Assembly (NCBI RefSeq): GCF_000020685.1
Contig: NC_012527.1
Span: forward strand, 148,001-212,000
DNA from: Deinococcus deserti VCD115
GTDB taxonomy: Bacteria > Deinococcota > Deinococci > Deinococcales > Deinococcaceae
Direction: 5' to 3'
Length of the DNA: 64,000 nucleotides
The notes under the pieces are model-generated. The model did no database searches, was not told where the DNA came from, and saw only the letters and a program-made list of their open reading frames with translations. The stretch's first letter is position 1, and every line of letters begins with the position of its first letter. A program made the position numbers and the translations under genes. This document shows, in pieces, positions 22,778 to 32,180 of the stretch.

Positions 22778-23507
22778 TGACCGCGGTACCAGGTTGGGTT
22801 GGGTGCTTGCTGGGCGCCAGAAGCTACCGCATGGGGTTGAGCAGGAGTGTTGTGCCGGCTCGGACGAAATCTTCCCGGTACCTGCACTTAGTGCAAATAG
22901 AGCACTTATCATCAGTCTGTCGCCTCAAGAGCGGCCACCAAGCAGTGTCCCCCTCCCCGTGAACACCTTCTGTGAACCGACATCAGCCCTGGCACCAATG
23001 CTGCGCGCCAAAAAGTGTTTCTCACTGTGCCTGTCGGTATGCCCACTCGAGTGGCCAGCGCGCCGGGGGCATACACCACTGCGGCATAAAGAGAATCCAT
23101 TCAGCCACGACCAAACGCGGCAACGTGTCCACAGAAGGCTTGGAACGCTGCCGGGCAGGTCGCCGTGAGGCTAAGCGAAAGAGGAGGATCAAGGAGAGCA
23201 TACCCGCCTCCCAAGAGAGCGGATGGGCCGAAGTTGTCGAGGAACACTTGAAGGCGTTGCAAAGCGTCAGTTCCGTGATATTCCGGGCGGACGAGGGGCG
23301 CGAGCGCGGCTTGTGTGCTGCCTCGTCGATCAGCTGTACTTTGACGTGTGAATGAGCGGAGGCAAAGGAAGGACATACTGGGGGGCTGCGGAACGTACCG
23401 GGGCGAGCCCTTGAAAGAGAATGAGTTCCACTTCCACCCGTGGCCGGGTTGCGCAGGAATCATTAACATCCCAATATGAGCCTGTGCCCTCATTGAACGA
23501 CTTCAAG
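22778..23507. other. No supported gene
   Basis: About 730 bases. Frames on both strands are short or lack features. The last 90 bases could be an N-terminal extension of the M23 peptidase (from 23421), but lack a signal-like sequence. Confidence 0.4.
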
Positions 23508-24143
23508 ATGTCAGTAAAGGGGGTGCATGTACTCAGTCCCCTGGCGGTTCCCCTAGCCCTGTGTGTCATCCTCACCCTGACGCCAGCCACCGGGGCCAAA
23601 GACGCGTCAGTAATCTGCCCTCCTGAACCCAAAGAATCACCGGCCCGAGAGGCTGAGTGGAACCGCGCCCTGAAGAATCTGGCGGTCCTTGAGCGTTCGT
23701 TGCCTGCAGAGCCGGACGCAAGGCTGCTGATGCCTGTTGACGGTTTGCGGGTCCGTGATGTGGAAGACACCTGGGGAGCGCCCCGTGAAGGTGCGCGCGA
23801 CCACGCCGGCCAGGATATCTTCGCACCACCTGGTACCTTTGTCCGGTCAGCGACACCGGGCGTGGTGTGGCGGATCGGCAACTCCACGAATGGCGGGAAT
23901 TGGGTCTACGTGCTGGGTGCGGGCGGGCGGCGCTACTACTATGCCCATCTGGGAAGGGTGAACCGCGCTCTGCGTGAAGGGCAAAGCGTAAGTACCCGCA
24001 CCATCCTGGGGACTGTAGGCAACAGTGGCAATGCTTCGGTCACGCCTGCCCATCTGCATTTTTCGGTGTTTACGGCCTACGAGCCAGACGCGAGCTGCCG
24101 GTTTCTGGCCATCAATCCGCTTCCACTGCTACGCGACCGTTAG
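23508..24143 (+). CDS. M23-family metallopeptidase, secreted
   Basis: A 211-residue exported zinc endopeptidase of the LytM/M23 type, acting on peptidoglycan cross-links. Signal peptide about 1-26 (PLAVPLALCVILTLTPATG). Zinc ligands are visible: His99 and Asp103 in the HxxxD motif (RDHAGQDIFAPPGT), and the HLHF motif with His182/His184; the strand YYYAHLGRV is also typical. Without coiled-coil or LysM parts it is a minimal catalytic form. The start at 23508 is chosen because it places the signal at the N-terminus; the in-frame ATG at 23421 is possible, and neither has a strong ribosome site. Two cysteines may form a disulfide. Confidence 0.87.
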   Translation: MSVKGVHVLSPLAVPLALCVILTLTPATGAKDASVICPPEPKESPAREAEWNRALKNLAVLERSLPAEPDARLLMPVDGLRVRDVEDTWGAPREGARDHAGQDIFAPPGTFVRSATPGVVWRIGNSTNGGNWVYVLGAGGRRYYYAHLGRVNRALREGQSVSTRTILGTVGNSGNASVTPAHLHFSVFTAYEPDASCRFLAINPLPLLRDR

Positions 24144-24780
24144 AGCAATGGTGATACCGGCGACACCCTGTCAAGAAGCACGCACTGGGCACTTACTGTG
24201 GCAGATACGTGTGCGGGAAGAAGCGACTCGCTTACGCATGGCGCCGTGTACGACGCCGACCGCTCACGGCACGCTTGCGGAAGTGCATGTTCAATGGTCA
24301 GCCTCTCGACAAGGCAGCGGCATCAAAGGCGTCATGCAATACAGACTCAGCGATCGGATGGATCAGCGGAGTACCAGAAGTCGGTCAGGGTGCCTCCGAA
24401 CCCGGTGGTGGGGGTGTGACCCAGATCAGTTCCCGGGCCAACGTCCACCCAGGACGTAGGGGCAAGGGTCAGCAGTTCAGCCCCCGACCGTTTCGGGGAA
24501 TAGACTTTTCTTCGTCAGGCACAACGGCGGTGGACGTTGGAGCGTGACGCATACAGCACCTCCACCTTCTGTGTGCGCCTCGATTCCAAGTAAATTCAAC
24601 TCAACGTTCTCTGACTCGCTTTGCTGGAAATACCAGCAGGCCAGCTTCAGGCATGAAATCCACGGCAGTTCCGCGATCGCAACTCGCGACACTTTGCCCT
24701 GATCACAGCAGTTTTGCTGCGCACCGACGCTCCGGTCATTTCTGCGCGGGAGTGCCGGGGTCTTCGTGCACAATGCACCG
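24144..24780. other. No supported gene
   Basis: About 640 bases with no recognisable coding region, RNA gene or repeat. Confidence 0.4.
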
Positions 24781-25538
24781 ATGTACGTCACGCTGCGCAA
24801 CACCCTGTCGAGCTTGGGCATCACGTTGGGCCTTCCCGTGATGGTATTGAGCCCCAACCTCTTCTGGACGCAGTTCAGCCTGGCCGACCACCTGGGTGAG
24901 GGTTCGGTGGGCATCACGCGAGCATATGTGCTGGCCATGCTGGTGCCCGTGGCGTACGGACTCTGGGATGCCCTGACGCGCCGTGACCGGTCGATTCTCG
25001 GGCTGTACGCCATGGGCAGGACCCTGATCGGCGGCGCGGCGGCTTCTGGTTTGTGGACGGCCTCTGGTACGCGTTCAAAACCGCAATGGATGTGTTCTTG
25101 CAGGCGCTGGTGTTCCTGGGGAGTGCGGTGTTTGGAAGGCCACTGCTTAAACCCCTCATCGTCGAAGGGCTCATCAAGCAGGTGCCGGCAGCGCAGCGTC
25201 ACGCACTGCAAGAAGCCTTGGAGCACCGCGGTATGACACGCGCGTACTGGCTGAGCGGGGTGATCGCAGGCGTCTGGAAGCTGATGTTCGGCGGCCTCCG
25301 AATGCTTGTCGCGTACAGCGTTGTGACGGCCCCGTTCGGCACGGCGACGTTCAATGCGCAGGTGGCGGTCCTGATGACCGTGATGTACCTACCTGGTCTG
25401 CTTATGGGAGCGATTGTGCTCGCCCCGGCGATGCTGCTGGTAGACCGGACAGTGAAAAGAATCTACGGTCCGGACGTGACCTTGATGCGCTCGGAAGGGC
25501 TCCACAGTTTTGCGCGGAACCTGACCCCAGCCACCTGA
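24781..25538 (+). pseudogene. VC0807-type membrane protein, frameshifted
   Basis: Two frames together give one membrane protein of about 250 residues. The first (24781 to about 25040) has TLRNTLSSLGITLGLPVMVLSP and AYVLAMLVPVAYGLWDALTRRD; the second (about 25030-25538) continues with GFWFVDGLWYAFKTAMDVFLQALVF and three more hydrophobic segments ending near LLMGAIVLAPAMLLVDRTVKRIYG. The layout matches VC0807-family (septation-protein-A-like) integral membrane proteins. The shift falls in the GC-rich run near 25030-25045; a sequencing error there would also explain it. Function in the family is uncharacterised. Confidence 0.7.
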
Positions 25539-25819
25539 ACATATTCAGGTTCTGTGGTTCATTCACAAAAGTGCGCTGATTGAGGCCTGGCGTTGTCCCA
25601 GGGTGTTTAGATGGACCTCTCATAGAGTTGGAAGTCAATGAAAAGGCTTCCACAGCAGCACCTTTGGCACATAAGGCGTTTCATGTCAATCGATATTCAG
25701 CAGTAAGAGAAAGTGCTTATTCGGCTACACAGGGACTATTCTATCGTTCGTTTCGATGTAAGCCGTTTCGGCTTCAATACTTGATCTCGCTTCCCTTCGG
25801 TCTATAGGAGTATTCTACG

Positions 25820-26590
25820 ATGCCGCAATACAACAAATCCGTGCTTGATTACTGGGGTAACATCTTTTGCAATTGTCACGCCATCTTCCGTGACGACACC
25901 TTCGCTATCTCTACCAACCAAAATCTGCAGCCTACTCGTCAACTTCAAATTCTTGAGCTGGCTGACGGTCAGGTGAGAGCTGCTGTTACGGCGGAGTTGG
26001 CAAATAGCCTTCAGCTTGGTCAAACACGAGACTGGTCGATCACCCGTTTTCGTCAACACCTCGTTGACCACGGCGTTTCGCTTCATGGCGCTGATTTCGT
26101 CTTTTATCAATCCTCTGTTTCTGAACAGGGAGACCCTGCTGTTACTTTCCCGTCTATTCGTCAGCTGCTTGACACCGACCGGGACGCCTTTACTCGCTTT
26201 GAAGCGGAAGCGTCACCACAGGATTTGGATGACGCCTACGTGGAGCTCGGTCACTGGGCGGTGTTCGGAGCATTCGACGATGACCGCCTGATCTGCGCGG
26301 CCAGCATGTATCCCTGGAATGACGCGCCACTTGCGGATCTCGGCGTCCTGACACTGCCGGAATTCCGGGGGAAGGGCTATGCCCAGGCTGTCGTGCGCGC
26401 CATCAGCGTCTACGCTCGGGCGCAGGGCTATGAACCTCAGTACCGATGCCAGACCGACCATGAGGCGTCGATCAAACTGGCCCGCGCGTCTGGATTTCAT
26501 CTGTTCGGCACTTGGGAAGTGATCAGCTCTGAGGCTGCCGCTCCCTCTGAGCCGGAGCTCACGAAGGTGCAACAAGTGGCCCAAAGATGA
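25820..26590 (+). CDS. GNAT-family N-acetyltransferase
   Basis: A 256-residue protein whose C-terminal half (about 135-240) is a GNAT fold: LICAASMYPWNDAPLADLGVLTLPEFRGKGYAQAVVRA contains the acetyl-CoA pyrophosphate loop (R-G-K-G-Y-A), and SIKLARASGFHLFGTWEV is the closing motif. The N-terminal 130 residues have no recognised domain and may bind the acceptor. TAGGAG lies about eight bases before the ATG. The first 300 bases and the 280-base upstream gap are clearly more AT-rich than the catalytic half, giving the gene a mosaic look. Substrate unknown. Confidence 0.87.
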   Translation: MPQYNKSVLDYWGNIFCNCHAIFRDDTFAISTNQNLQPTRQLQILELADGQVRAAVTAELANSLQLGQTRDWSITRFRQHLVDHGVSLHGADFVFYQSSVSEQGDPAVTFPSIRQLLDTDRDAFTRFEAEASPQDLDDAYVELGHWAVFGAFDDDRLICAASMYPWNDAPLADLGVLTLPEFRGKGYAQAVVRAISVYARAQGYEPQYRCQTDHEASIKLARASGFHLFGTWEVISSEAAAPSEPELTKVQQVAQR

Positions 26591-26745
26591 CGTCCTTCAG
26601 GGATGTCCATTTTGGTCGCCCCTGGACATACCCTGATCATTCCTAACCGACCCGTGCGAGACCTCATGGATGTCAGGGTGCTGGCGAACACGCGCAACTG
26701 GTTTTGCGACTTCGAACCATTTGTGGTGGCTGCCCAGTCCTTCAG

Positions 26746-27296
26746 TCAGGGGCGGGGACGCTCGAATCGTTTGAGGTCCTCCTCGATACCTTTCAGTCCA
26801 ATCCTGGCGCGACGTTCGTTGATCCGCTGGGTATCCTCCAGCGGCTTCGGCGTCGCCTTGCCCTGCACGTCGTCAAACATCACCTGAGTTCCGTACACTT
26901 AAGCTTCCCCTGACCCGAGCGCACCCGGTCAGTGAGGTAGGCAAAGTTCTGTGCCTCGCGCAGCGTGCTCTGCTGCTGCCCGATCAAATCGAGGACGCAC
27001 GCTTGCAGGGAAGGTGTATGGCCTGCATGCTGAGCCAGCAGCCAGACATTGAACGTCAACTGTGGCTCGCTGCGATTGGCGGTGGGTCACCTAAAGCGGC
27101 GCAGCACAGGTTCGAGCCACGCGGTGGACTCTGCATCCACGGTGAGCATGTCTCGTGGTCCTGGCTGCCCCAGTCGGCTGGCTTGCTCCACCAAACGGTT
27201 GGCCTGCTGAGCCAGGACGTCAATATGCGCGGCACGCAAAGGCGTATTGAGGGCGATCCGAGTAGTAAGCGCCTGACACACGGGGCGCAACATCAC
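26746..27296 (-). pseudogene. DUF6624-type protein, one stop and one frameshift
   Basis: Read on the minus strand: MLTVDAESTAWLEPVLRRFR, then a TGA (27087-27089), then in the same frame LTFNVWLLAQHAGHTPSLQA and AQNFAYLTDRVRSGQGK, then after a +1 shift YGTQVMFDDVQG and PLEDTQRINERRARIGLKGI. This order (D-x-x-NTAWL, WLLxQHAD, LAYLTDRV, YGTQ, P-x-x-D-x-x-x-x-x-RR-x-x-x-G-L) is that of the DUF6624 family, whose function is unknown. The gene is dead or badly sequenced in two places. The region 26591-26745 holds nothing else. Confidence 0.6.
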
Positions 27297-27359
27297 CGGT
27301 CGCTTTAAACCTGGAGGGCTACGACGTGAAGGCAGCTGGCCTGAAGCTGAGCAAGTTCC

Positions 27360-27590
27360 TCAGCCCAGACCCGCAGCAGCACGACGAGCATTGACGTTCC
27401 CCGCGTCCTCAATGGGGAGCGGCTGGACAGTTCGGCCGATTGTCTTCGTGGCCATGCCATAACGCTGCTTCCCACCCAGGCCAGGTAACCCAAAGTCAAT
27501 CAAGTGGGCAGCCTGCTGACGTTCCGGTGTACTGATGGCCGCGTCTACTGCACCCTGTCTGGCGCACACGACGCAGATGGGCGGCGGCTT
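27360..27590 (-). pseudogene. Second DUF6624-type remnant
   Basis: The minus-strand reading AAISTPERQQAAHLIDFGL, then QRYGMATKTIGRTVQPLPIED and AGNVNARRAAAGLG, matches the C-terminal third of DUF6624 proteins (…RYGT…PIED…VDARRAxVGL). The rest is missing or scrambled; a following frame (AEELAQLQASCLHVVAL) may be its displaced end. It lies directly upstream of, and in line with, the first DUF6624 pseudogene, so the two were probably tandem paralogues. Confidence 0.5.
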
Positions 27591-27840
27591 CAGACCTGAT
27601 AAGGAGACTTTCGACACGCTCACCTTGCATCAGATAAGGGAAAGGAACCTGCGAAGTTGGCATGGTTGGGTACGTTTGATGGGCTGTGATGTGAACTGAG
27701 GGTTCTGCCTCGTGGCTGATGAAGCGGATGGACATGAGGTTCATTCGCTCATTTCATGCCCTTTGAATGGCTGCTTGCCCCGCCTCGGATCTCCTTGGAT
27801 TCGGCGATACGGCGCAGAAGAACCGGCTGGTCCAGGGCAC

Positions 27841-28494
27841 TTACATGTCTGCTGGTTGATCGGGATCGGCGGTGGTGCCTCTGGCGGCCTTGAACATCAG
27901 GCTCTGGGTATACGGTGAGGTCTGCCCCTGCATGAAGGCCATGGCGGTCCTGGCGTAAAAATCACGTGCGTCCTGCCAGGTCCGTCGTCCCATTGAAATG
28001 TCGTGTGCGAGGTTAAGCGCCAGCATGTTCATCTCTTCCTTGTCACAGCGCGCGGACATTTCGCCTTTGGTGCGCTCGACAATCACGCTGCCGTCGTAGT
28101 GGGCCAGATCGTCGTAGCGCTCCAGCGGCACCCGGTAGTCCACGAACTGCTCAAGCATGTCCTGGTGCGGCATGGGGAAGCGGTGCGGTACGGTATCCCG
28201 GTTGACGATGGTCCGTTTCCAGGGGCCGTGGTTGTGCCAGATGAGCATGCTTACGGTGAACTCGTGGGGTTGCCCGTACCTGGCGATCATTTTCATGGCC
28301 ACTTCACGGGACGCCTGGGGCCAGGCGCGGATCACGCCGGCTGCATTGGACGCTAGAGGTCCGGCACCGCCCGCGAGCGCCGTTGCCTGAGCCGCACCGG
28401 CGGTGAGCAGCAGACCCCGAATGATGGTGCGGCGGCTGATGGAGGTTTCTTCCAGCTGGTCCTTCTGCTGATCAGACTCGTGAATTCCACACAT
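27841..28494 (-). CDS. TAT-exported protein of unknown function
   Basis: A 217-residue protein with a twin-arginine signal: ISRRTIIRGLLLTAGAAQATALAGG (Arg-Arg at about residues 20-21, shown in part), suggesting export in folded form, perhaps with a cofactor. The mature part contains VSMLIWHNHGPWKRTIV and SVIVERTKGEMSARCDKEEM and resembles no family I recognise. The start is the ATG at 28494, preceded by AAGGAG with a seven-base spacer; the open frame continues upstream to 28536 without a ribosome site. It stands alone between decayed loci. Confidence 0.75.
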   Translation of the reverse strand: MCGIHESDQQKDQLEETSISRRTIIRGLLLTAGAAQATALAGGAGPLASNAAGVIRAWPQASREVAMKMIARYGQPHEFTVSMLIWHNHGPWKRTIVNRDTVPHRFPMPHQDMLEQFVDYRVPLERYDDLAHYDGSVIVERTKGEMSARCDKEEMNMLALNLAHDISMGRRTWQDARDFYARTAMAFMQGQTSPYTQSLMFKAARGTTADPDQPADM

Positions 28495-28857
28495 GGGGAT
28501 GCTCCTTGCAGGTGGAGGGGCCAATGAAAAGGGCAAAGGACAGCCAGATCACGGCAATCTCAGAGGGAAGGCAAAATGACCGGACGCTGGGCAATAATCC
28601 ACCTCCTTCATTTGTGTGTTCTCGGTGTCGTGGTGTACCTGCCCAGGGGCGAAGACTGTCTTTGCTAGCAGGGCCACCTGAAGGAACGCTTGTGATGAGG
28701 CGAGACCGCATGTGAAGCGTTAATGCGAGCCACCTCGTCGTCACGACATACCGGCCTGCTTTGAAAACGCCTCATCTCACTGTTCACCTTTTGCCTTGGG
28801 AAGTGTGTTGCCCACACAACATGGCAACCACGCGTTTCTCGACACAAGCATGAGGAC
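28495..28857. other. No supported gene
   Basis: About 360 bases between the TAT protein start and the IS remnant with no recognisable gene. Confidence 0.4.
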
Positions 28858-29324
28858 CTCAGCACCTGACACTTCGGGGAATTGACGTGTCAGTGTGCGG
28901 AAAGGGCGTTCTGAGCAGCTCAAGGCAATCCCAGAAGGCGTCGCCGCCCCACCGCACTGCCTGACTGAGGATCTGCCAACCGATCCGCATCAGACTCACC
29001 ACGGCCCGACCCCGCCTGTCTTGCCCGCGTGGGTCTTCCTGCACGGTCTGCGCACAAACCCGGGCCATCCATGCCAGCGCGAGACACAGCAGTCCGAGCA
29101 GCCGAGAGATGCGCTCGGGAGCCGTCATGTGCGTCGATTCCAGATTTAGCCCGCGGGACTTCAACGCGGAGAATGCGCACTCAATGCCCCAGCGGAGACG
29201 GTACGTCCTCAAGACGTCCAGGACGGGCAAATCCGAAGCGACGATCACCCTGTCCCCCGCGGGGGACAGGGTGATGACCACCTGCATCCAGCAGCCATAC
29301 ACCCAGGTGCGCTCGAACAGGGTG
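28858..29324 (-). mobile_element. Truncated relative of the IS4-family element
   Basis: The plus-strand start CTCAGCACCTGACACTTCGG matches the terminal repeat of the IS at 17076-18251 with few changes, marking the right end of an inverted, diverged copy. Homology to the intact element continues to about 29322 and stops abruptly inside the transposase gene (near CGAACAGGGTG), where it is joined to a piece of an HD-GYP gene. The left half of the IS is missing. Confidence 0.85.
28859..29302 (-). pseudogene. IS4-family transposase, C-terminal fragment
   Basis: About 147 codons corresponding to the last 40% of the intact transposase at 17120, including [20 protein letters not shown] and the YRLRWGIECAFSALK signature with the catalytic Glu. 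The N-terminal catalytic Asp residues are absent. As in the intact copy, the stop lies inside the terminal inverted repeat. Confidence 0.85.
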
Positions 29325-29483
29325 ATTGCGGTAGCGGACGTGTTTGACGCGCTGCGGAGTGAGCGGGCGTACCGCTTGGCACTGTCCCCGCAGGAGGCGT
29401 ACCGTCTGGCGTACGCTCAGGCATTACCGCCCTGGATGTTGGACGCCCTGGTCCGTGAAGTTGGCCTACTCCACGTGGTGTGA
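29322..29483 (+). pseudogene. HD-GYP domain gene, 3' tail
   Basis: Fifty-four codons reading VIAVADVFDALRSERAYRLA followed by LSPQEAYRLAYAQALPPWML, the segment that follows the GYP signature in HD-GYP phosphodiesterases (compare RIVAVADVWDALTTERTYK in the gene at 9488). The upstream catalytic part is missing, replaced by the IS remnant. Likely a victim of IS-mediated deletion. Confidence 0.7.
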
Positions 29484-29546
29484 GGTGTGCGCGGTGATAC
29501 CGATCCTGAAGTTGATGCCGCGCTCCTATCGAACCGCGACCTTTGT

Positions 29547-30662
29547 TTAGGCGTGCCTGCCGCCAGTAATTGGCCGCAAATCGCGCGCCAAGCTTATCGT
29601 CTGCTGAAAAAGTGGTCGAACGTGAGAATTGCGCCGCTGATGGTAACGCCGACGCCAACTGTCCTCCGGAGCTCGCCCGTTCAGCCAAGACGTGAGTTCT
29701 TCCGCGAGCAGTTCGGCATGCGTCCCAGCGCAGTCCATTCCTACGCCTGACCATGGGTCCTGATGCACGCCTGCATCTCCCACCAGAGCCCATCCTGGTC
29801 CCGCCGGTACCCGCATCACGCTCGGCTCGGGGTACGACGCCAGCACGCGACTCACGTGATGTGCCTCGAGGAGCCGGTCCTTCACTCCCGGATGCCGCTC
29901 CAGCTGGTCCTTGAAGCGGTCCTCAATCCGCTCCCGAATCCAATGGAAATGCTCCGAGCCGACGGACAGCGCGTGACATGTGGTTCCCGCATCACTCGGG
30001 AAGACATAAGTAATTTCGTTTTCGAACAATGAGAATTCCGCAGCGTCAAGTGGACACCCATCCCATGATGGGTAGTTGTTGACATAGCGGTAGAACATAC
30101 CGCGTACCGCCGGCGCACTTTCTTCAATTGGCGCCTGTACTGCGCGTGCAATGAACGAATGCCTTCCATCGGCACCAACCACGATGTTGGCCTGAACGTC
30201 GAAACTTTCGCCAGTTTCACTTACTAAGCGGGCACCCGTGACGCGTTCGTTTGTTTTGAGTAAGGCGCCAACACGGGTGCGTGGCAAAAACGTGACAGAG
30301 GGGAACGATTGTGCTCTGCGCACGAGAAGCGAATCCAGCGTGGCACGCCGAACACTTAAGCCATGACCGATATCCCCTGCGTCTTGTGGAGCTGAAGTGA
30401 CAGGAGTCGGTGAACCCCCGAAGTAAAAGAGTTCACGCGTTAAAGGAGGAGCACCAGTGTTCAGCACGTCTGTGAGTACACCTAGCCGTTTGAGAATACG
30501 AACGAGGTGCGCACCTCGAAAAAAGTGCGTTGACGGCGTAGGGCTAGGGAATGACGCGCGATCCACAAGCAGGACCTTGTGGCCCGCTTCACCAAGAAAT
30601 GTAGCGAGAGCTGCACCCGCTACACGCGCACCGACAATCAGAACCTCGTACGTATCATCCAT
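29547..30662 (-). CDS. FAD-dependent oxidoreductase (monooxygenase/GGR-like)
   Basis: A 371-residue flavoprotein. FAD-binding elements: N-terminal Rossmann loop LIVGARVAGAALATFLGEAG (a GxxxxG form), the Arg of the second contact in LVVRRAQ-like segment (SVRRATLDSLLVRR), the IVVGADGRHSFIAR motif, and the C-terminal GDAGVHQDPWSGVGMDCAG that contacts the FAD ribityl chain. This pattern fits class A monooxygenases and geranylgeranyl-reductase-like proteins. The substrate is not evident. The start is the ATG at 30662, preceded by GGAGGGAG; the frame stays open upstream to 30914 but that part looks non-coding. No pathway neighbours. Confidence 0.87.
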   Translation of the reverse strand: MDDTYEVLIVGARVAGAALATFLGEAGHKVLLVDRASFPSPTPSTHFFRGAHLVRILKRLGVLTDVLNTGAPPLTRELFYFGGSPTPVTSAPQDAGDIGHGLSVRRATLDSLLVRRAQSFPSVTFLPRTRVGALLKTNERVTGARLVSETGESFDVQANIVVGADGRHSFIARAVQAPIEESAPAVRGMFYRYVNNYPSWDGCPLDAAEFSLFENEITYVFPSDAGTTCHALSVGSEHFHWIRERIEDRFKDQLERHPGVKDRLLEAHHVSRVLASYPEPSVMRVPAGPGWALVGDAGVHQDPWSGVGMDCAGTHAELLAEELTSWLNGRAPEDSWRRRYHQRRNSHVRPLFQQTISLARDLRPITGGRHA

Positions 30663-31156
30663 GGCGGGCTCCCTCCAAAGGGCGCTGAGACCTCGTGTGT
30701 GTAGAAACGCTGGTTCCACCGTCCTCTCATGCCTGGGGCGAGATGCTTTGTTTCGCGAACATCTAGAAAATAATGTAAAACTTGACGTAGCCGTACGTGC
30801 CAGTATCAATTGTGCAGTGCAGGTGATTCCTGTGCACTTCATCGTCAAACAGGGCCCACAGGCGAGCGGCGGCCTCGTCGGTTCCGCCCCCCACGATGAG
30901 GCATTCTTTGACAAAGGCGCGCTAACCCGTAATGGTTCCGCCTTGCAGCTGCCCAGAGTGCGGCCTGGTCGGTGTTTGACCGTTCAGCTGTCATGCTGTC
31001 TCTTGTGAATGCTCGAGTGACAAGATGCTCAAACGCGGAGTTCGGTGAATGCTGTAGTTCCCATTCAGTATACTTAAAGCGTCAAATAATTAACGTAGCG
31101 GCCAACATTCGCTCAGACGCTGAGCACTCCCTGGAATCGAAGAACAGAACCGAGTC
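30663..31156. other. No supported gene
   Basis: About 500 bases upstream of the flavoprotein. A short minus-strand reading near 30800-30900 (EAAARLWALFDDEVHRNHLH) looks protein-like but has no start, and no family can be named. Confidence 0.35.
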
Positions 31157-31411
31157 ATGCGCAATACGCCTGACTTTAAGTCGTTGTACATGCCGTTCGA
31201 CGCCCTCTTGTTTTTTGGTGATCTTGGGGACGGCGATTTGGTCGGGTCCATTGAGCAGCGTCACACCCGGATGAACATGCGCCTCGACCGGGGCTGGAAC
31301 GCGCTGATCCGGATTCACCGCTGGACTGGGCGAGAAGGAAAGACCTCCTTGAGCGAAGTCACGTGGGTGGCCCTGTCACCCGCCGTGATGGAACGCTGGA
31401 TTGTGCGCTGA
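31157..31411 (+). pseudogene. Possible SMI1/KNR4 (SUKH) fragment
   Basis: The start of this 84-codon frame, FKSLYMPFDALLFFGDLGDG followed by DLVG, resembles the core strand of SUKH-superfamily proteins (…LLFFGDxGNGDxFG), which often act as immunity proteins against toxins. After that the similarity ends, so the remainder is likely out of frame or unrelated. Only a short match supports the call. Confidence 0.3.
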
Positions 31412-31499
31412 ACGTACGCCAATCACCAGCGCCCTGACCACCCTGGCCATGCATCGCACGGGCGGCGGAGAAGTAAGCGCCATCTGACCAATTGATGAG

Positions 31500-32060
31500 C
31501 TGGTCATCACACTCGCGTACTGGTATACATGTTTTGAGGACGTCGTGCGTTTCCCATCCGTGTGATCTGGTCCTCCCGGGCCGAACAGGCCCCGGTAAAG
31601 CCGGGTGGCTCGCGCGAGACTCGTACTCATCGCGAGAATTCGCGCTTTGCGTCCTTTGCCGGACCGGACGTGAATGCGCCGCGTACTTTCATCGAGATCA
31701 TCCCACTCCAGGGCGTCACTTATGCGTAAGCCTGCATGCGCCGTGAGAAACAGGAGGAACTTCGCGTGCACGTCCGCTTTCTCCAGCACGTCTGCGAGGT
31801 CGTCCTCACTGTACGGCGGCCGTTTGATGATGCCAGGAGTGCGGTCTTTGGGCACGCGGGCGTCACGAAACGGGTCAGCTTAGGTGGCGCCGGCCCAGCG
31901 TAAGGCGCGGTAAAGACAACTGGCGGCAGCCACTTTGAGTTGTACGCCCGCGGGTTTGCGTCCTCCGGCGAGCATGGCGTTGATGTACCCCTGACCGTCA
32001 TGCCGGTTGGGCCGGAGGAGGTTAATGGCCTGATCCGTGGCATACTCGATGAACGGCCAT
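31500..32060 (-). pseudogene. Tyrosine recombinase, truncated and stopped
   Basis: On the minus strand the frame begins near FIEYATDQAINLLRPNRHDG and YINAMLAGGRKPAGVQLKVA (SAM-like N-terminal domain), meets a TAA (31880-31882 on the plus strand), then continues VPKDRTPGIIKRPPYSEDDL, HAGLRISDALEWDDLD (first catalytic Arg) and FGPGGPDHTDGKRTTSSKHV before losing homology at about 31503. The H-x-x-R and Tyr boxes are deleted. It closely resembles the recombinase at 55082 in the opposite orientation. Confidence 0.8.
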
Positions 32061-32180
32061 CAGCGGCGGCCGCGTTATTCATACACATGCCGCCAGTGCA
32101 CAGGTTGAAACCGAAACCCAAGAAGGGTCCTCACCGGCGGCTTAACACAACCTTTACATAAAACCTCTAAGGTTCTCCAC

